Part shown: positions 40,810 through 48,221 of the stretch, piece after piece
Layout: the number at the start of each line of letters is the position of its first letter
How positions within the stretch are numbered: position 1 is the first letter of the stretch
Assembly (NCBI GenBank): GCA_045587665.1
Contig: JAZNCT010000065.1
Span: 1-64,000, forward strand
Direction: 5' to 3'
From: SIG710 sp045587665
Lineage (GTDB): Bacteria > Bacillota > Clostridia > Oscillospirales > CAG-272
DNA: 64,000 nt
Translations under genes and position numbers: made by a program
Notes under the pieces: generated by a model
Databases searched by the model: none
The model's input: only the letters and a program-made list of their open reading frames with translations
What the model was told of the DNA's origin: nothing

Positions 40810-41226
40810 ATGACCGCAAAAGAACTCCGGGATTACAACGACCTCAAAAAGCTTATCGAACGCAATAAAACAAGACTGGCAGAGATATCCGCACGTCTCG
40901 ATCCCGGAAGTATGGACTTTTCGGGAATGCCGAGAAGCGGAAGTACGCGCAACACCACCGCCGACAATCTGGCACTTTATGTTGACCTAAAGAACATCAT
41001 CGAAAAACAGCAGACCGAATACCTGCGAAAGCAGATTGAGATCGAACGCTTCATCGGCACAGTGGATGATCTTTTTATGCACTGCATAATCTCATATCAC
41101 TTCATCGATAATCTTACATGGCAGCAGACTGCCCAAAAAATAGGCGGCGGCAACACAAAAGACAGCGTCAGAATGGCATGTAACCGATATTTGGAACAGC
41201 TTTCAAAAAGACCAAATGCTTCATGA
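40810..41226 (+). CDS. ArpU/RinA-like late transcription regulator
   Basis: A 138-residue protein with a coiled-coil first half and a C-terminal sigma-like HTH (YHFIDNLTWQQTAQKIGGGN then DSVRMACNRYLEQL). This layout and the place just before the terminase genes fit the ArpU/RinA regulators that switch on late genes in Firmicutes phages. GGAGG precedes the ATG. A candidate target, the repeat-containing promoter at 41234-41273, follows immediately. Confidence 0.75.
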   Translation: MTAKELRDYNDLKKLIERNKTRLAEISARLDPGSMDFSGMPRSGSTRNTTADNLALYVDLKNIIEKQQTEYLRKQIEIERFIGTVDDLFMHCIISYHFIDNLTWQQTAQKIGGGNTKDSVRMACNRYLEQLSKRPNAS

Positions 41227-41233
41227 TAAAAGT

Positions 41234-41273
41234 TGTTCGCTATGTTCGCTTTTTCTGTGATAAACTGTATAAT
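41234..41273 (+). promoter_or_regulatory. Candidate late promoter with TGTTCGC repeats
   Basis: TATAAT at 41268-41273. No consensus -35 box is present; instead two direct repeats of TGTTCGC lie at 41234-41240 and 41243-41249, in the -35 region. That is the pattern of an activator-dependent promoter, probably served by the adjacent ArpU-like protein. Confidence 0.5.
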
Positions 41274-41386
41274 GCAAAATGCTAAAAGGTACTGTGAAAC
41301 AAAAAAGAAAGAGGGCGGGCTCGCTGACCCCACTAAACGCACAGTTAGCAGGCAAAAATTTTGGGAAACTTTAATTGAAAACCATT

Positions 41387-41414
41387 AAAGCAGATATTTA
41401 ATATCTGCTTTTTT
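41387..41414 (+). terminator. Hairpin in the leader of the packaging operon
   Basis: 11-bp stem AAAGCAGATAT with its complement, loop TTA, then a T run, lying between the late promoter and the small terminase gene. It could attenuate late transcription. Confidence 0.7.
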
Positions 41415-41449
41415 GCAGCAAAAAGTATGAAAAGGGGGGGTGATTTTTC

Positions 41450-42076
41450 GTGGCAAAAGGTGAAAAAAACGTTGTTTTTGATAAGAATTCGGCTTATATT
41501 TTGCAGGCGGGAACACCTGTTTTTCTTAAAACCGCCGACATTTGCGCAATGACGGGAAAATCCAATCAGTGGATCGGACAACTCACCTCGCAGGGAACAC
41601 TGAACAAAACCAAGACGAAGCACGGATCTCTCTATGAACTTCTGCCGAACATCAAGGCGTATTGCGAAATGCTTGAAGAGAGGGCAGAAGAACGAAGCGA
41701 TAACCCGGACATTGAGAAGCTCGAAATCGAAAAGCGAAAAGCCGACGTAAAGGCAAAAAAAGCAAAAGCCGCTATGGCAGAGCTTGAGATGAAGGAGCTG
41801 CAAGGCAAAATGCACCGCTCAGAAGATGTTGCGGCGATGACTGCCGATCTGATATACGCCATAAGAGGTGCAATGCTCGCGCTTCCGGGACGGCTCTCGG
41901 TTGATCTGTCGAGCATTTCCGACCCTGCCGAGATCGCTGTACGGATACAGAAAGAAGTTTATCTGGTTATGGACGAGCTCTCGGCATATGAATACGATCC
42001 CGAAAAATACAGAGAGAGGGTAAAGGAACGCTACGGTCGGGATATAACCCTCGGTACGGATGATGACGACGAGTGA
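41450..42076 (+). CDS. Terminase small subunit
   Basis: A 208-residue protein with an N-terminal winged HTH (FLKTADICAMTGKSNQWIGQ), a Lys/Ala coiled coil, and a helical C-terminus. This is the layout of Nu1-type small terminases that recognise the packaging site. It starts with GTG after a GGGGGG run and overlaps the large subunit by 17 bases. It pairs with the GpA-like large subunit downstream. Confidence 0.78.
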   Translation: MAKGEKNVVFDKNSAYILQAGTPVFLKTADICAMTGKSNQWIGQLTSQGTLNKTKTKHGSLYELLPNIKAYCEMLEERAEERSDNPDIEKLEIEKRKADVKAKKAKAAMAELEMKELQGKMHRSEDVAAMTADLIYAIRGAMLALPGRLSVDLSSISDPAEIAVRIQKEVYLVMDELSAYEYDPEKYRERVKERYGRDITLGTDDDDE

Positions 42077-43973
42077 AATTAAAAAGCTAAATGCCGCCAT
42101 AACAAAAGCCGTTGCCGGCATGAAGCCTCCCGAAAATCTCACTGTTTCAGAATGGGCGGACAAGCACCGCCGTCTTTCACCCGAGGCATCAGCGGAGGTC
42201 GGTCAGTGGAGAACGAGCAGGACGCCTTATCTGCGTGAGCCTATGGATGCTTTCACCGATCCGAAGGTGAGGCGAATCGTTGTTTGGGCATCGTCTCAGG
42301 TCGGAAAAAGTGAAATGCTTAACAATATGGTCGGCTATGCCATATCCGAAGATCCTTCAAGCATTCTGTTCATTCACCCGACGAAGGATGATGCGAGAGG
42401 CTATTCAAAGCTCCGCATCGCGCCGATGATACGGGACTGCAAGCCTTTGAAAAGTAAGGTTGCGGAAGCAAAAAGCCGCGATTCCGGAAATACGATACTT
42501 CAAAAATCCTATCCCGGCGGTATACTCACGCTTTGCGGATCGGGTGAAGCACATGATCTTTGCTCGAAGCCCATTCGTTACATATTCGGTGACGAGCGAG
42601 ACCGCTGGGAGGCTTCAGCCGGAAACGAAGGCGACCCCTGGGAGCTGGCAAGAATACGACAGCTGACCTTTTACAACTCGAAGGCTGTTGAAGTATCAAC
42701 ACCGACAATAAAAGGTGCCAGCAACATCGAGAAATCCTACAATGAGGGCACGATGGAGCGTTGGTGCAACAGATGCCCTCATTGCGGAGAATACAGCGAG
42801 ATAACCTTTGAGCAGATACGCTTTGAATATACCGAGAGCAAGGTCGGAAACGCAAAAGCCTTTGATGTTGCGGATATATTCTATATTTGCCCCGAGTGCG
42901 GCGGTGTTTCCACCGAGCATGAAATAAAGGCTCAGGATGCGAAATGGATCGCAGATAATCCCGATGCGTATGCGCAGAATCAGACACGCTCATTCAGACT
43001 TACTTCATGGGTATCTCCTTGGGCTTCATGGAAATCGAGCATTATCGAATATCTCAAAGCTCTCGGAGATCCCGAAAGGATGCAGGTCGTTTACAACACC
43101 CGTTTCGGTCTGCTGTGGGAAAACCGAGGAGAGATCGAGAGTGAGAACAGCATCCTCAGCCGCCGTGAGGACTATGGAACAAACGAAAGCGGCGAGCCGA
43201 TAGAGCTTCCCGACGGCGTTTTATGCCTCACTTGCGGAGTTGACACCCAGGATGACCGACTTGAATATGAGGTGGTCGGATATCGACATTTCGGCGAGAA
43301 CTGGGGCATCAAAAAAGGTATTATCATGGGGCGTCCTGATACCGATGCAGTATGGAATGAGCTTGATACCGTTATCGATCACGTTTATCGATACAAAAGC
43401 GGCACGGGTCTTAAAATATCAATGACATTCGTTGACGAAGGCGGACATTTCACAAATGAGGTTCGCCAAAGATGCCGCGAACGTCTCGGAAAAAAGGTGT
43501 TTCCCATAAAAGGCAAGGGCGGCGATGTTCCCTATACCTCTCCACCGAAAAAACAGAAGATCGTTATCGGCGGCAGGTTTATCGGCACATGCTGGTGGTA
43601 TCAGATTGGCGTCGATTCGGGAAAGCATATCATTATGGCTAATCTCAGAGTGCAGGAGCCCGGCAGCAAATACTGTCATTTTCCTATCCGGGATGATTAT
43701 GGGCCGGCATATTTCAAAAGTCTTCTTTCCGAGGCGAATGTCTATGATCAGAAAACAAAAAAATTCGTCTGGAAAAAGATCCCCGGTCATGAGCGAAACG
43801 AAGCACTTGACTGCCGAAATTATGCAAACGCCGCCGAAAGGATGTTATCGCCCGATTATGACGCGCTTGAACGCCGTTTGAGAGGGAATACACATATAAC
43901 ATCGGCCGCAGCACCAAAGCGTCCGCCTCAAGTTCGAAAAAAGCCAAACAAAAACCATTTCAGTGATTGGTAA
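42060..43973 (+). CDS. Terminase large subunit, lambda GpA family
   Basis: A 637-residue protein. The ATPase P-loop variant VVWASSQVGKSEMLNN (near residue 77) and the SPEASAEVGQWRTSRTPYLR opening are GpA hallmarks. A zinc-ribbon pair (CNRCPHCGE and CPECGG) lies mid-protein. The nuclease half (from about 400) has CLTCGVDTQDDRLEYEVVGY. It cuts and pumps DNA into the head, and indicates a lambda-like cos packaging system. Confidence 0.92.
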   Translation: MMTTSEIKKLNAAITKAVAGMKPPENLTVSEWADKHRRLSPEASAEVGQWRTSRTPYLREPMDAFTDPKVRRIVVWASSQVGKSEMLNNMVGYAISEDPSSILFIHPTKDDARGYSKLRIAPMIRDCKPLKSKVAEAKSRDSGNTILQKSYPGGILTLCGSGEAHDLCSKPIRYIFGDERDRWEASAGNEGDPWELARIRQLTFYNSKAVEVSTPTIKGASNIEKSYNEGTMERWCNRCPHCGEYSEITFEQIRFEYTESKVGNAKAFDVADIFYICPECGGVSTEHEIKAQDAKWIADNPDAYAQNQTRSFRLTSWVSPWASWKSSIIEYLKALGDPERMQVVYNTRFGLLWENRGEIESENSILSRREDYGTNESGEPIELPDGVLCLTCGVDTQDDRLEYEVVGYRHFGENWGIKKGIIMGRPDTDAVWNELDTVIDHVYRYKSGTGLKISMTFVDEGGHFTNEVRQRCRERLGKKVFPIKGKGGDVPYTSPPKKQKIVIGGRFIGTCWWYQIGVDSGKHIIMANLRVQEPGSKYCHFPIRDDYGPAYFKSLLSEANVYDQKTKKFVWKKIPGHERNEALDCRNYANAAERMLSPDYDALERRLRGNTHITSAAAPKRPPQVRKKPNKNHFSDW

Positions 43974-44014
43974 TTGGTTCATGGTTCATGGTTTTTGGAT
44001 CACCGACAACGGCT

Positions 44015-44100
44015 TCTCGGTTCGTCGACCACTGCTTGCAAGCAAGTCTTACACGATCTCCCCGAGCGTAAATTTGGATGATCCCCACCCTACTGTAAAA
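44015..44100 (-). repeat. Right-end / omega-RNA-like sequence of the TnpB element (copy R1)
   Basis: Begins at the tnpB 3' end on the minus strand and carries TAGGGTGGGGATCATCC, the CGCTCGGGGAGAT block, GACTTGCTTGCAAGC hairpin and GAACCGAGAA near its end. In IS200/IS605-type elements the right end overlaps the guide RNA. About 85% identical to R2 at 45473-45560, in the same orientation. Confidence 0.65.
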
Positions 44101-45202
44101 TTCGCAATCCTTCGTTAAGGATATTCCTTGCGGCGTTAATATCACGGTCATGCACAGCTCCGCACACAGGACAGGTCCATATGCGAACGGACAAATCCTT
44201 TGTTCCGCTCCACTGTGCGCCGCATGAGGAACAAAGCTGGCTTGACGGATAGAAACGGTCAACGGTGGATAGTTGTTTACCATACCACTTTGCTTTATAT
44301 TCCAGCAATCTGCGAAATTCTCCCCAGCTCGCATCTGATATTGATTTTGCGAGCCTGTGGTTCTTTTCGAGATTTTTTACCGCTAAATCTTCGATGCAGA
44401 TCACATCATATTGCCTCATTAGCTCGGTTGACAGCTTTTGAAGCATATCGCTACGCTGTGCAGATATATGCTCATGAAGCTTTGCCACTGCAATTCTCGC
44501 TTTTTCCCGGCGGTTACTGTCCTTTTGTTTTCGGGACAACCGCCTCTGAAGACGTGCAAGACGCTTTTCGGCTTTGAGGTAGTGCCGCGGATTGGGGTAT
44601 TCTATACCATCGGATGATATGGCAAAGTTACTCAGCCCCATATCAAGCCCCACGGCTTTTCCTGTAGGTGGAAGTTTGTCAATCTCCACATCGGTACAGC
44701 ATATGGCAACATAATACCTGCCCGACGGTCGCTGTGAGACTGTTGCAGAAAGGATTCTGCCCTTCACTTCCCTTGATACACTGCATTTGACATAACCGAG
44801 CTTTGGGAGCTTAACAGCTGTATCGGTTACGGCAATATTGCTGCCCGAAGCACCGCTTTTATAGCTCTTGTTTCGGTCATACTTGCTTTTGGATTTCGGA
44901 TAACCCGCAGGCTTGCCGGACTTTAAGGTTCGAAAGAAGTTTTTGTATGCTGCATCAAGATTTTTCAAAGAATACCGCAGGGCAGTCAAATCCACCTCTT
45001 TGAGCCATTCAAGCTCTTTTTTCAGCTGGGTAAGGTCTTTGAAGCACGCAAAGTAATTCATTGTTTCTTTTGTGCTTTCATAGACCTTTATGCGCTTATC
45101 GAGATAGTAGTTATAGACAAAGCGGCAACAGCCGAAGGTGCGCTGTATTTGGTTTATTTGTTCGTTATTCGGATAAATTCGAAATTTGTATGAGTACTCC
45201 AT
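44090..45202 (-). CDS. tnpB: TnpB RNA-guided nuclease (IS605/IS1341-type)
   Basis: A 370-residue TnpB. The N-terminal domain starts EYSYKFRIYPNNEQINQIQR. The RuvC residues appear intact: Asp in GLDMGLSNFA, Glu in CIEDLAVKNL and Asp in HDRDINAARNI. The zinc knuckle is CSSCG and CPVCG. No TnpA transposase accompanies it. TnpB makes RNA-guided cuts next to a short motif, keeping the element at its donor site. It follows a 76-residue ORF by 1 base and ends in the R1 repeat. It separates the terminase from the portal gene. Confidence 0.92.
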   Translation of the reverse strand: MEYSYKFRIYPNNEQINQIQRTFGCCRFVYNYYLDKRIKVYESTKETMNYFACFKDLTQLKKELEWLKEVDLTALRYSLKNLDAAYKNFFRTLKSGKPAGYPKSKSKYDRNKSYKSGASGSNIAVTDTAVKLPKLGYVKCSVSREVKGRILSATVSQRPSGRYYVAICCTDVEIDKLPPTGKAVGLDMGLSNFAISSDGIEYPNPRHYLKAEKRLARLQRRLSRKQKDSNRREKARIAVAKLHEHISAQRSDMLQKLSTELMRQYDVICIEDLAVKNLEKNHRLAKSISDASWGEFRRLLEYKAKWYGKQLSTVDRFYPSSQLCSSCGAQWSGTKDLSVRIWTCPVCGAVHDRDINAARNILNEGLRILQ

Positions 45203-45203
45203 A

Positions 45204-45434
45204 TCAGCTGCTTAACCTATGCATTTTGACGGGTTTGGATAGAATTTTATCAAATTCGCAATTTACGTATTCGCAGAACGGAATACCTTGCTTTGTGGCT
45301 TCTTCCTTGAAACACTCGTAGCGTTCCTTGTCAAAAAGAAGCTCTGCAAAGAGAAAGATTTTTTTGATTTGTTTCTCATCAAGGGTTAAATAAGCTTGTT
45401 CAACGAGAGTTTTAACTTCTTCTTTGAGTGTCAT
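45204..45434 (-). CDS. Small protein coupled to TnpB
   Basis: A 76-residue protein (MTLKEEVKTLVEQAYLTLDE then KQIKKIFLFAELLFDKERYE), helical and charged. GGAGG precedes the ATG. Its stop is 1 base before the tnpB start, so the two are probably translated together. I do not recognise it. It could be a regulator of TnpB, a cargo protein or a host-derived passenger. It lies inside the two flanking repeats. Confidence 0.6.
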   Translation of the reverse strand: MTLKEEVKTLVEQAYLTLDEKQIKKIFLFAELLFDKERYECFKEEATKQGIPFCEYVNCEFDKILSKPVKMHRLSS

Positions 45435-45472
45435 TTTGATACCTCCAAAAAATTATGCTTGTTGACGCAAAT

Positions 45473-45560
45473 TCTCGGTTCAACGACTACAGCTTGCAAT
45501 CAAGTCTTACACAATCTCCCCGAGCGTAAATTCGGGTGCGTCCCACCCTATTTGAATTTA
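45473..45560 (-). repeat. Second right-end / omega-RNA-like copy upstream of the TnpB unit (R2)
   Basis: About 88 bases repeating R1 with ~85% identity and the same orientation, 1458 bases away. It shares the CTCCCCGAGCGTAAATT block, AAGTCTTACAC and TTCTCGGTT. No tnpB 3' coding remnant lies beyond it, so it is a solitary copy. Confidence 0.65.
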
Positions 45561-45563
45561 CTA

Positions 45564-45592
45564 TTGACAAGTTCCGCCTTTTATGGTATAAT
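45564..45592 (+). promoter_or_regulatory. Promoter of a short RNA gene
   Basis: TTGACA (45564-45569), 17 bases, TATAAT (45587-45592): perfect consensus, pointing away from the TnpB unit. Confidence 0.75.
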
Positions 45593-45598
45593 GGAGGC

Positions 45599-45687
45599 AA
45601 TCGGAGGAGTAAGGCTTCCCCCGATGCCCCTTTGGGTTATAGTGAGTGATTTCCTTTGCGGGCGGTGTCACTCACTATTTTTTTACC
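45599..45687 (+). ncRNA. Predicted ~90-nt terminator-ended RNA
   Basis: It starts after a consensus promoter, folds a first hairpin (GGCAATCGG with CCGATGCC) and ends at stem ATAGTGAGTGA/TCACTCACTAT followed by seven T. The hairpin abuts the stop codon of a converging 40-residue gene. A short ORF (MEAIGGVRLPPMPLWVIVSD) runs through the same bases, but its ATG falls at the transcript start, leaving no room for a ribosome site. It could be an antisense regulator of the converging gene. Not verified by transcript data. Confidence 0.55.
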
Positions 45688-45810
45688 CTAATTGTTTTCA
45701 TTGAGTAGCTTTTGAACTGATACCTTAAGCTCTTCAAGTGTTTCGCACTTGTCGATAAGCTCAAGTACCATTTTCAAAATGTACTCGGTATGAGTTGCCA
45801 TCTCATCCAT
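45688..45810 (-). CDS. 40-residue acidic protein, unknown
   Basis: A 40-residue protein (MDEMATHTEYILKMVLELID then KCETLEELKVSVQKLLNENN), helical and acidic. AAGGAAGTGAGGAA precedes the ATG, and a good minus promoter (45857-45885) drives it. Its stop codon touches the terminator of the converging short RNA. Read-through would continue into R2, the 76-residue ORF and tnpB. Function unknown; the paired RNA and operators suggest a regulated, possibly toxic or immunity-type product. Confidence 0.5.
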   Translation of the reverse strand: MDEMATHTEYILKMVLELIDKCETLEELKVSVQKLLNENN

Positions 45811-45856
45811 TTCCTCACTTCCTTTCATAGCGGGTATCCCCGTGCCTTACACCTAT

Positions 45857-45964
45857 ATTATACACCTTTGAATGTGCATAGTCAAGATGGAATTGTGCAC
45901 AAACTTTTGTGTATATTTTTGTGCACAATGTACACTTGAAAATGTGCACATTGCATAGTATAAT
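45857..45964. promoter_or_regulatory. Divergent promoters with repeated TGTGCACA operators
   Basis: Minus promoter TTGACT (45880-45885), 17 bases, TATAAT (45857-45862). Plus promoter TTGAAA (45936-45941), 17 bases, TATAAT (45959-45964). Between and over them lie several palindromes: TTGTGCACAA-type near 45894 and 45920, and AATGTGCACATT at 45941-45952, with half sites near 45872. They fit binding by the adjacent XRE protein. Confidence 0.7.
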
Positions 45965-45993
45965 ATATTCATCTGGAAAGGAGGAATCAGAGA

Positions 45994-46215
45994 ATGTCAT
46001 TGTCTCACAAAATTGACATACTATCGGCACTAAAAGAAGCAGGTTATTCTACTTATAGACTCAGAAAAGAAAAAATTTTCGGTGAGGGAACTATTCAAAA
46101 ATTCCGAAACGGTGGTTGTATAGACTGGGAAGTATTAGATCGTTTGTGTAATCTTCTTAACTGTCAGCCCGGAGATATATTGGAATACGCAAAAGAAGAA
46201 AACGGAGAGGAATGA
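45994..46215 (+). CDS. Small XRE/YozG-type HTH regulator
   Basis: A 73-residue protein that is essentially one HTH domain (YSTYRLRKEKIFGEGTIQKF then RNGG, WEVLDRLCNLLNCQPGDILE), with the CQPGDILEY ending typical of this family. AAAGGAGG precedes the ATG. It is divergent from the 40-residue gene and probably represses both promoters through the TGTGCACA sites. It ends at its own terminator, so the unit is self-contained. Confidence 0.85.
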   Translation: MSLSHKIDILSALKEAGYSTYRLRKEKIFGEGTIQKFRNGGCIDWEVLDRLCNLLNCQPGDILEYAKEENGEE

Positions 46216-46227
46216 CCTCTCCGTTTT
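46199..46227 (+). terminator. Terminator of the XRE regulator
   Basis: 12-bp stem AAAACGGAGAGG with CCTCTCCGTTTT around AATGA, overlapping the last codons and stop. Confidence 0.8.
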
Positions 46228-46305
46228 GCATATCAAATTTAAACGAAAGGATATTGTTTTATATCCCCATAGTTAAATCACGGGGATAAAGCAAGAAATA
46301 ATGTT

Positions 46306-46560
46306 TTGACAAGCCAAGAAGCAAAGCTCCTGTGTGAGCATTATACAACGCTTATAGAAAAGCTTATGGCGGCAAAGATTGCTCTCATAGACGGCGGTGT
46401 TCAGAGCTACACCATAGACGGTCGTTCGCTGACAAAATTTGATTTAGACAAGCTCTCAAAAGAGATTGACGATGCCGTAAAAAAAAGAGACGAATACCGT
46501 GCGCTTGCAAACGGCGCACGGCCGAGAAAGGCTTTTGGAATTATTCCAAGAGACTTTTAA
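46306..46560 (+). CDS. Head-to-tail joining type small protein (gpW/DUF6148-like)
   Basis: An 84-residue protein with the central phrase SYTIDGRSLTKFDLDKLSKE, the hallmark of the short gpW/DUF6148 proteins that lie between terminase and portal. The start is probably TTG at 46306; no ATG fits and the ribosome site is weak, so the start is uncertain. It helps connect the portal to the head completion complex. Confidence 0.65.
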   Translation: MTSQEAKLLCEHYTTLIEKLMAAKIALIDGGVQSYTIDGRSLTKFDLDKLSKEIDDAVKKRDEYRALANGARPRKAFGIIPRDF

Positions 46561-46664
46561 TTCTCGGAGCATAAAAAGGTATTCAGCGCAATGCGCTTAA
46601 TACAAGCGATCCTCTCGGGTTTTCTCTCCTTTGTCCGAGAGGGTCGCAAACTATATATAGGACG

Positions 46665-48221
46665 GTGATTATCACGAATAATAAAGCAAAAAAAGCACCA
46701 AATGCAAGCGGCTACAGCGATGCGGGCGCAAGCACGTCAAAACGGTCGCTTAGTGGATTTATTGCGAGAAGCAGCGCGCCGTTTCAGGACATAGATTTCA
46801 ACAACAGAACTATGAGACAGCGCGCCCGTATGATCTATATGTCAACGCCTGTTGCGGCGTCCGCTATCAACACCAACAGAACAAAGGTGGTTGGAACGGG
46901 TCTGCACATGCGTTGCGCCATAAACAGAGATATTCTCGGGCTCTCGGAAAACGCCGCAAAGGAATGGCAGAAGAAAACCGAAGCCGAATTTCGCATGTGG
47001 GCAAAAAACAAACGGAGCTGTGACGCTCTCGGACTTAATAATTTCTATGGACTGCAACAGCTCGCTGTCAAATCATGGCTCATGTCGGGTGACTGCTTCG
47101 CTTTGTTTAAGCGTTATGATGCGACAAAGATGAACCCCTATACTCTGCGCATCCACATGATAGAGGCTGACCGCATAGCAACGCCTACAGATGCCGGCTT
47201 ATCCATCGTGGGAAATACCGTTGGAAAGAATTCGAAGAACGGCAACAGGATATTTGACGGAGTTGAGGTAGACAAAAACAATCAAGTCGTTGCATATCAC
47301 ATCAGAAGCACATATCCCGGGCAACTGCTAAGCGAAAAGACAGAGTGGTATAGAATTCCCGCCGTAGGAGAGGAAACAGGGCTTCCGAACATACTTCAGA
47401 TAATGGACGCTGAGCGTCCCGATCAATACAGAGGCGTTACATATCTCGCCCAGGCAATAGAACCGCTCCTTCAGCTCCGCAGATATACCGAAGCACAGCT
47501 TATGGCGGCGATAATTCAGTCCTTCTATACCGCATGGATCGTAACCGAAAGTGCGTCGAATGAAATTCCCTTCGGCGAGGTGGGCGGCGGAGGTATGTCG
47601 GGTAATCCCGATGATCAGCCCGAAGAGGTAAGCGATAGCGAGAACGAATACGAGCTGGGGCCCGGTACGGTCGTTCATCTCAAAGAAGGCGAAAAGATAG
47701 AATTCGGCAATCCCAACATTCCTACAGCCGGATTTGACGTGTTCTTCAAAGAAATGTGCAAACAGCTCGGAAGCGGTCTTGAAATGCCCTATGACGTTCT
47801 CATGAAAGAGTTTAATTCTTCTTACAGTGCCGCCAAAGGCGCGCTTGAAGAAGCCTGGGAAGCCTTCAAAATGCGCCGTGTATGGCTCGTTGACGATTTC
47901 TGTCAGCCTGTATACGAGACTTGGTTATCCGAAGCCGTTGCTATCGGCAGAATTAAAGCTCCGGGATTCTGGAATGATCCGCTGATAAGAGAGGCTTGGT
48001 GCTCTGCGCGTTGGGACGGCCCTGCACAGACACATCTTGACCCTGTCAAAGAAGCGGCAGCAAATAAGATTCTTGTTTCTCAGGGGTGGAAAACAAACGA
48101 GCAGGTCACAAGAGAATTCTACGGCGGCAGTTTTGATGAAAATGTCGAAACGCTGATCAGAGAAAACGAAAAATTAAAGGCGGCAAACGATGCCGCGGGA
48201 GGTATGAACAATGCAAAATAA
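46665..48221 (+). CDS. Portal protein, lambda gpB family
   Basis: A 518-residue portal. Recognisable parts include DIDFNNRTMRQRARMIYMST, GYSGTGL-like TKVVGTGLHMRC, the EADRIATPTDAG block, RGVTYLAQAIEPLLQL and EMPYDVLMKEFNSSYSAAKG, all typical of lambda-type portals. It forms the dodecameric DNA gate at one head vertex. It starts with GTG and overlaps the protease gene by 11 bases. Confidence 0.92.
   Translation: MIITNNKAKKAPNASGYSDAGASTSKRSLSGFIARSSAPFQDIDFNNRTMRQRARMIYMSTPVAASAINTNRTKVVGTGLHMRCAINRDILGLSENAAKEWQKKTEAEFRMWAKNKRSCDALGLNNFYGLQQLAVKSWLMSGDCFALFKRYDATKMNPYTLRIHMIEADRIATPTDAGLSIVGNTVGKNSKNGNRIFDGVEVDKNNQVVAYHIRSTYPGQLLSEKTEWYRIPAVGEETGLPNILQIMDAERPDQYRGVTYLAQAIEPLLQLRRYTEAQLMAAIIQSFYTAWIVTESASNEIPFGEVGGGGMSGNPDDQPEEVSDSENEYELGPGTVVHLKEGEKIEFGNPNIPTAGFDVFFKEMCKQLGSGLEMPYDVLMKEFNSSYSAAKGALEEAWEAFKMRRVWLVDDFCQPVYETWLSEAVAIGRIKAPGFWNDPLIREAWCSARWDGPAQTHLDPVKEAAANKILVSQGWKTNEQVTREFYGGSFDENVETLIRENEKLKAANDAAGGMNNAK

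Noticed and set aside
45480..45704. 102-residue plus-strand frame through R2 and the short RNA gene
   Set aside because: It crosses the repeat and the promoter, and has no ribosome site.
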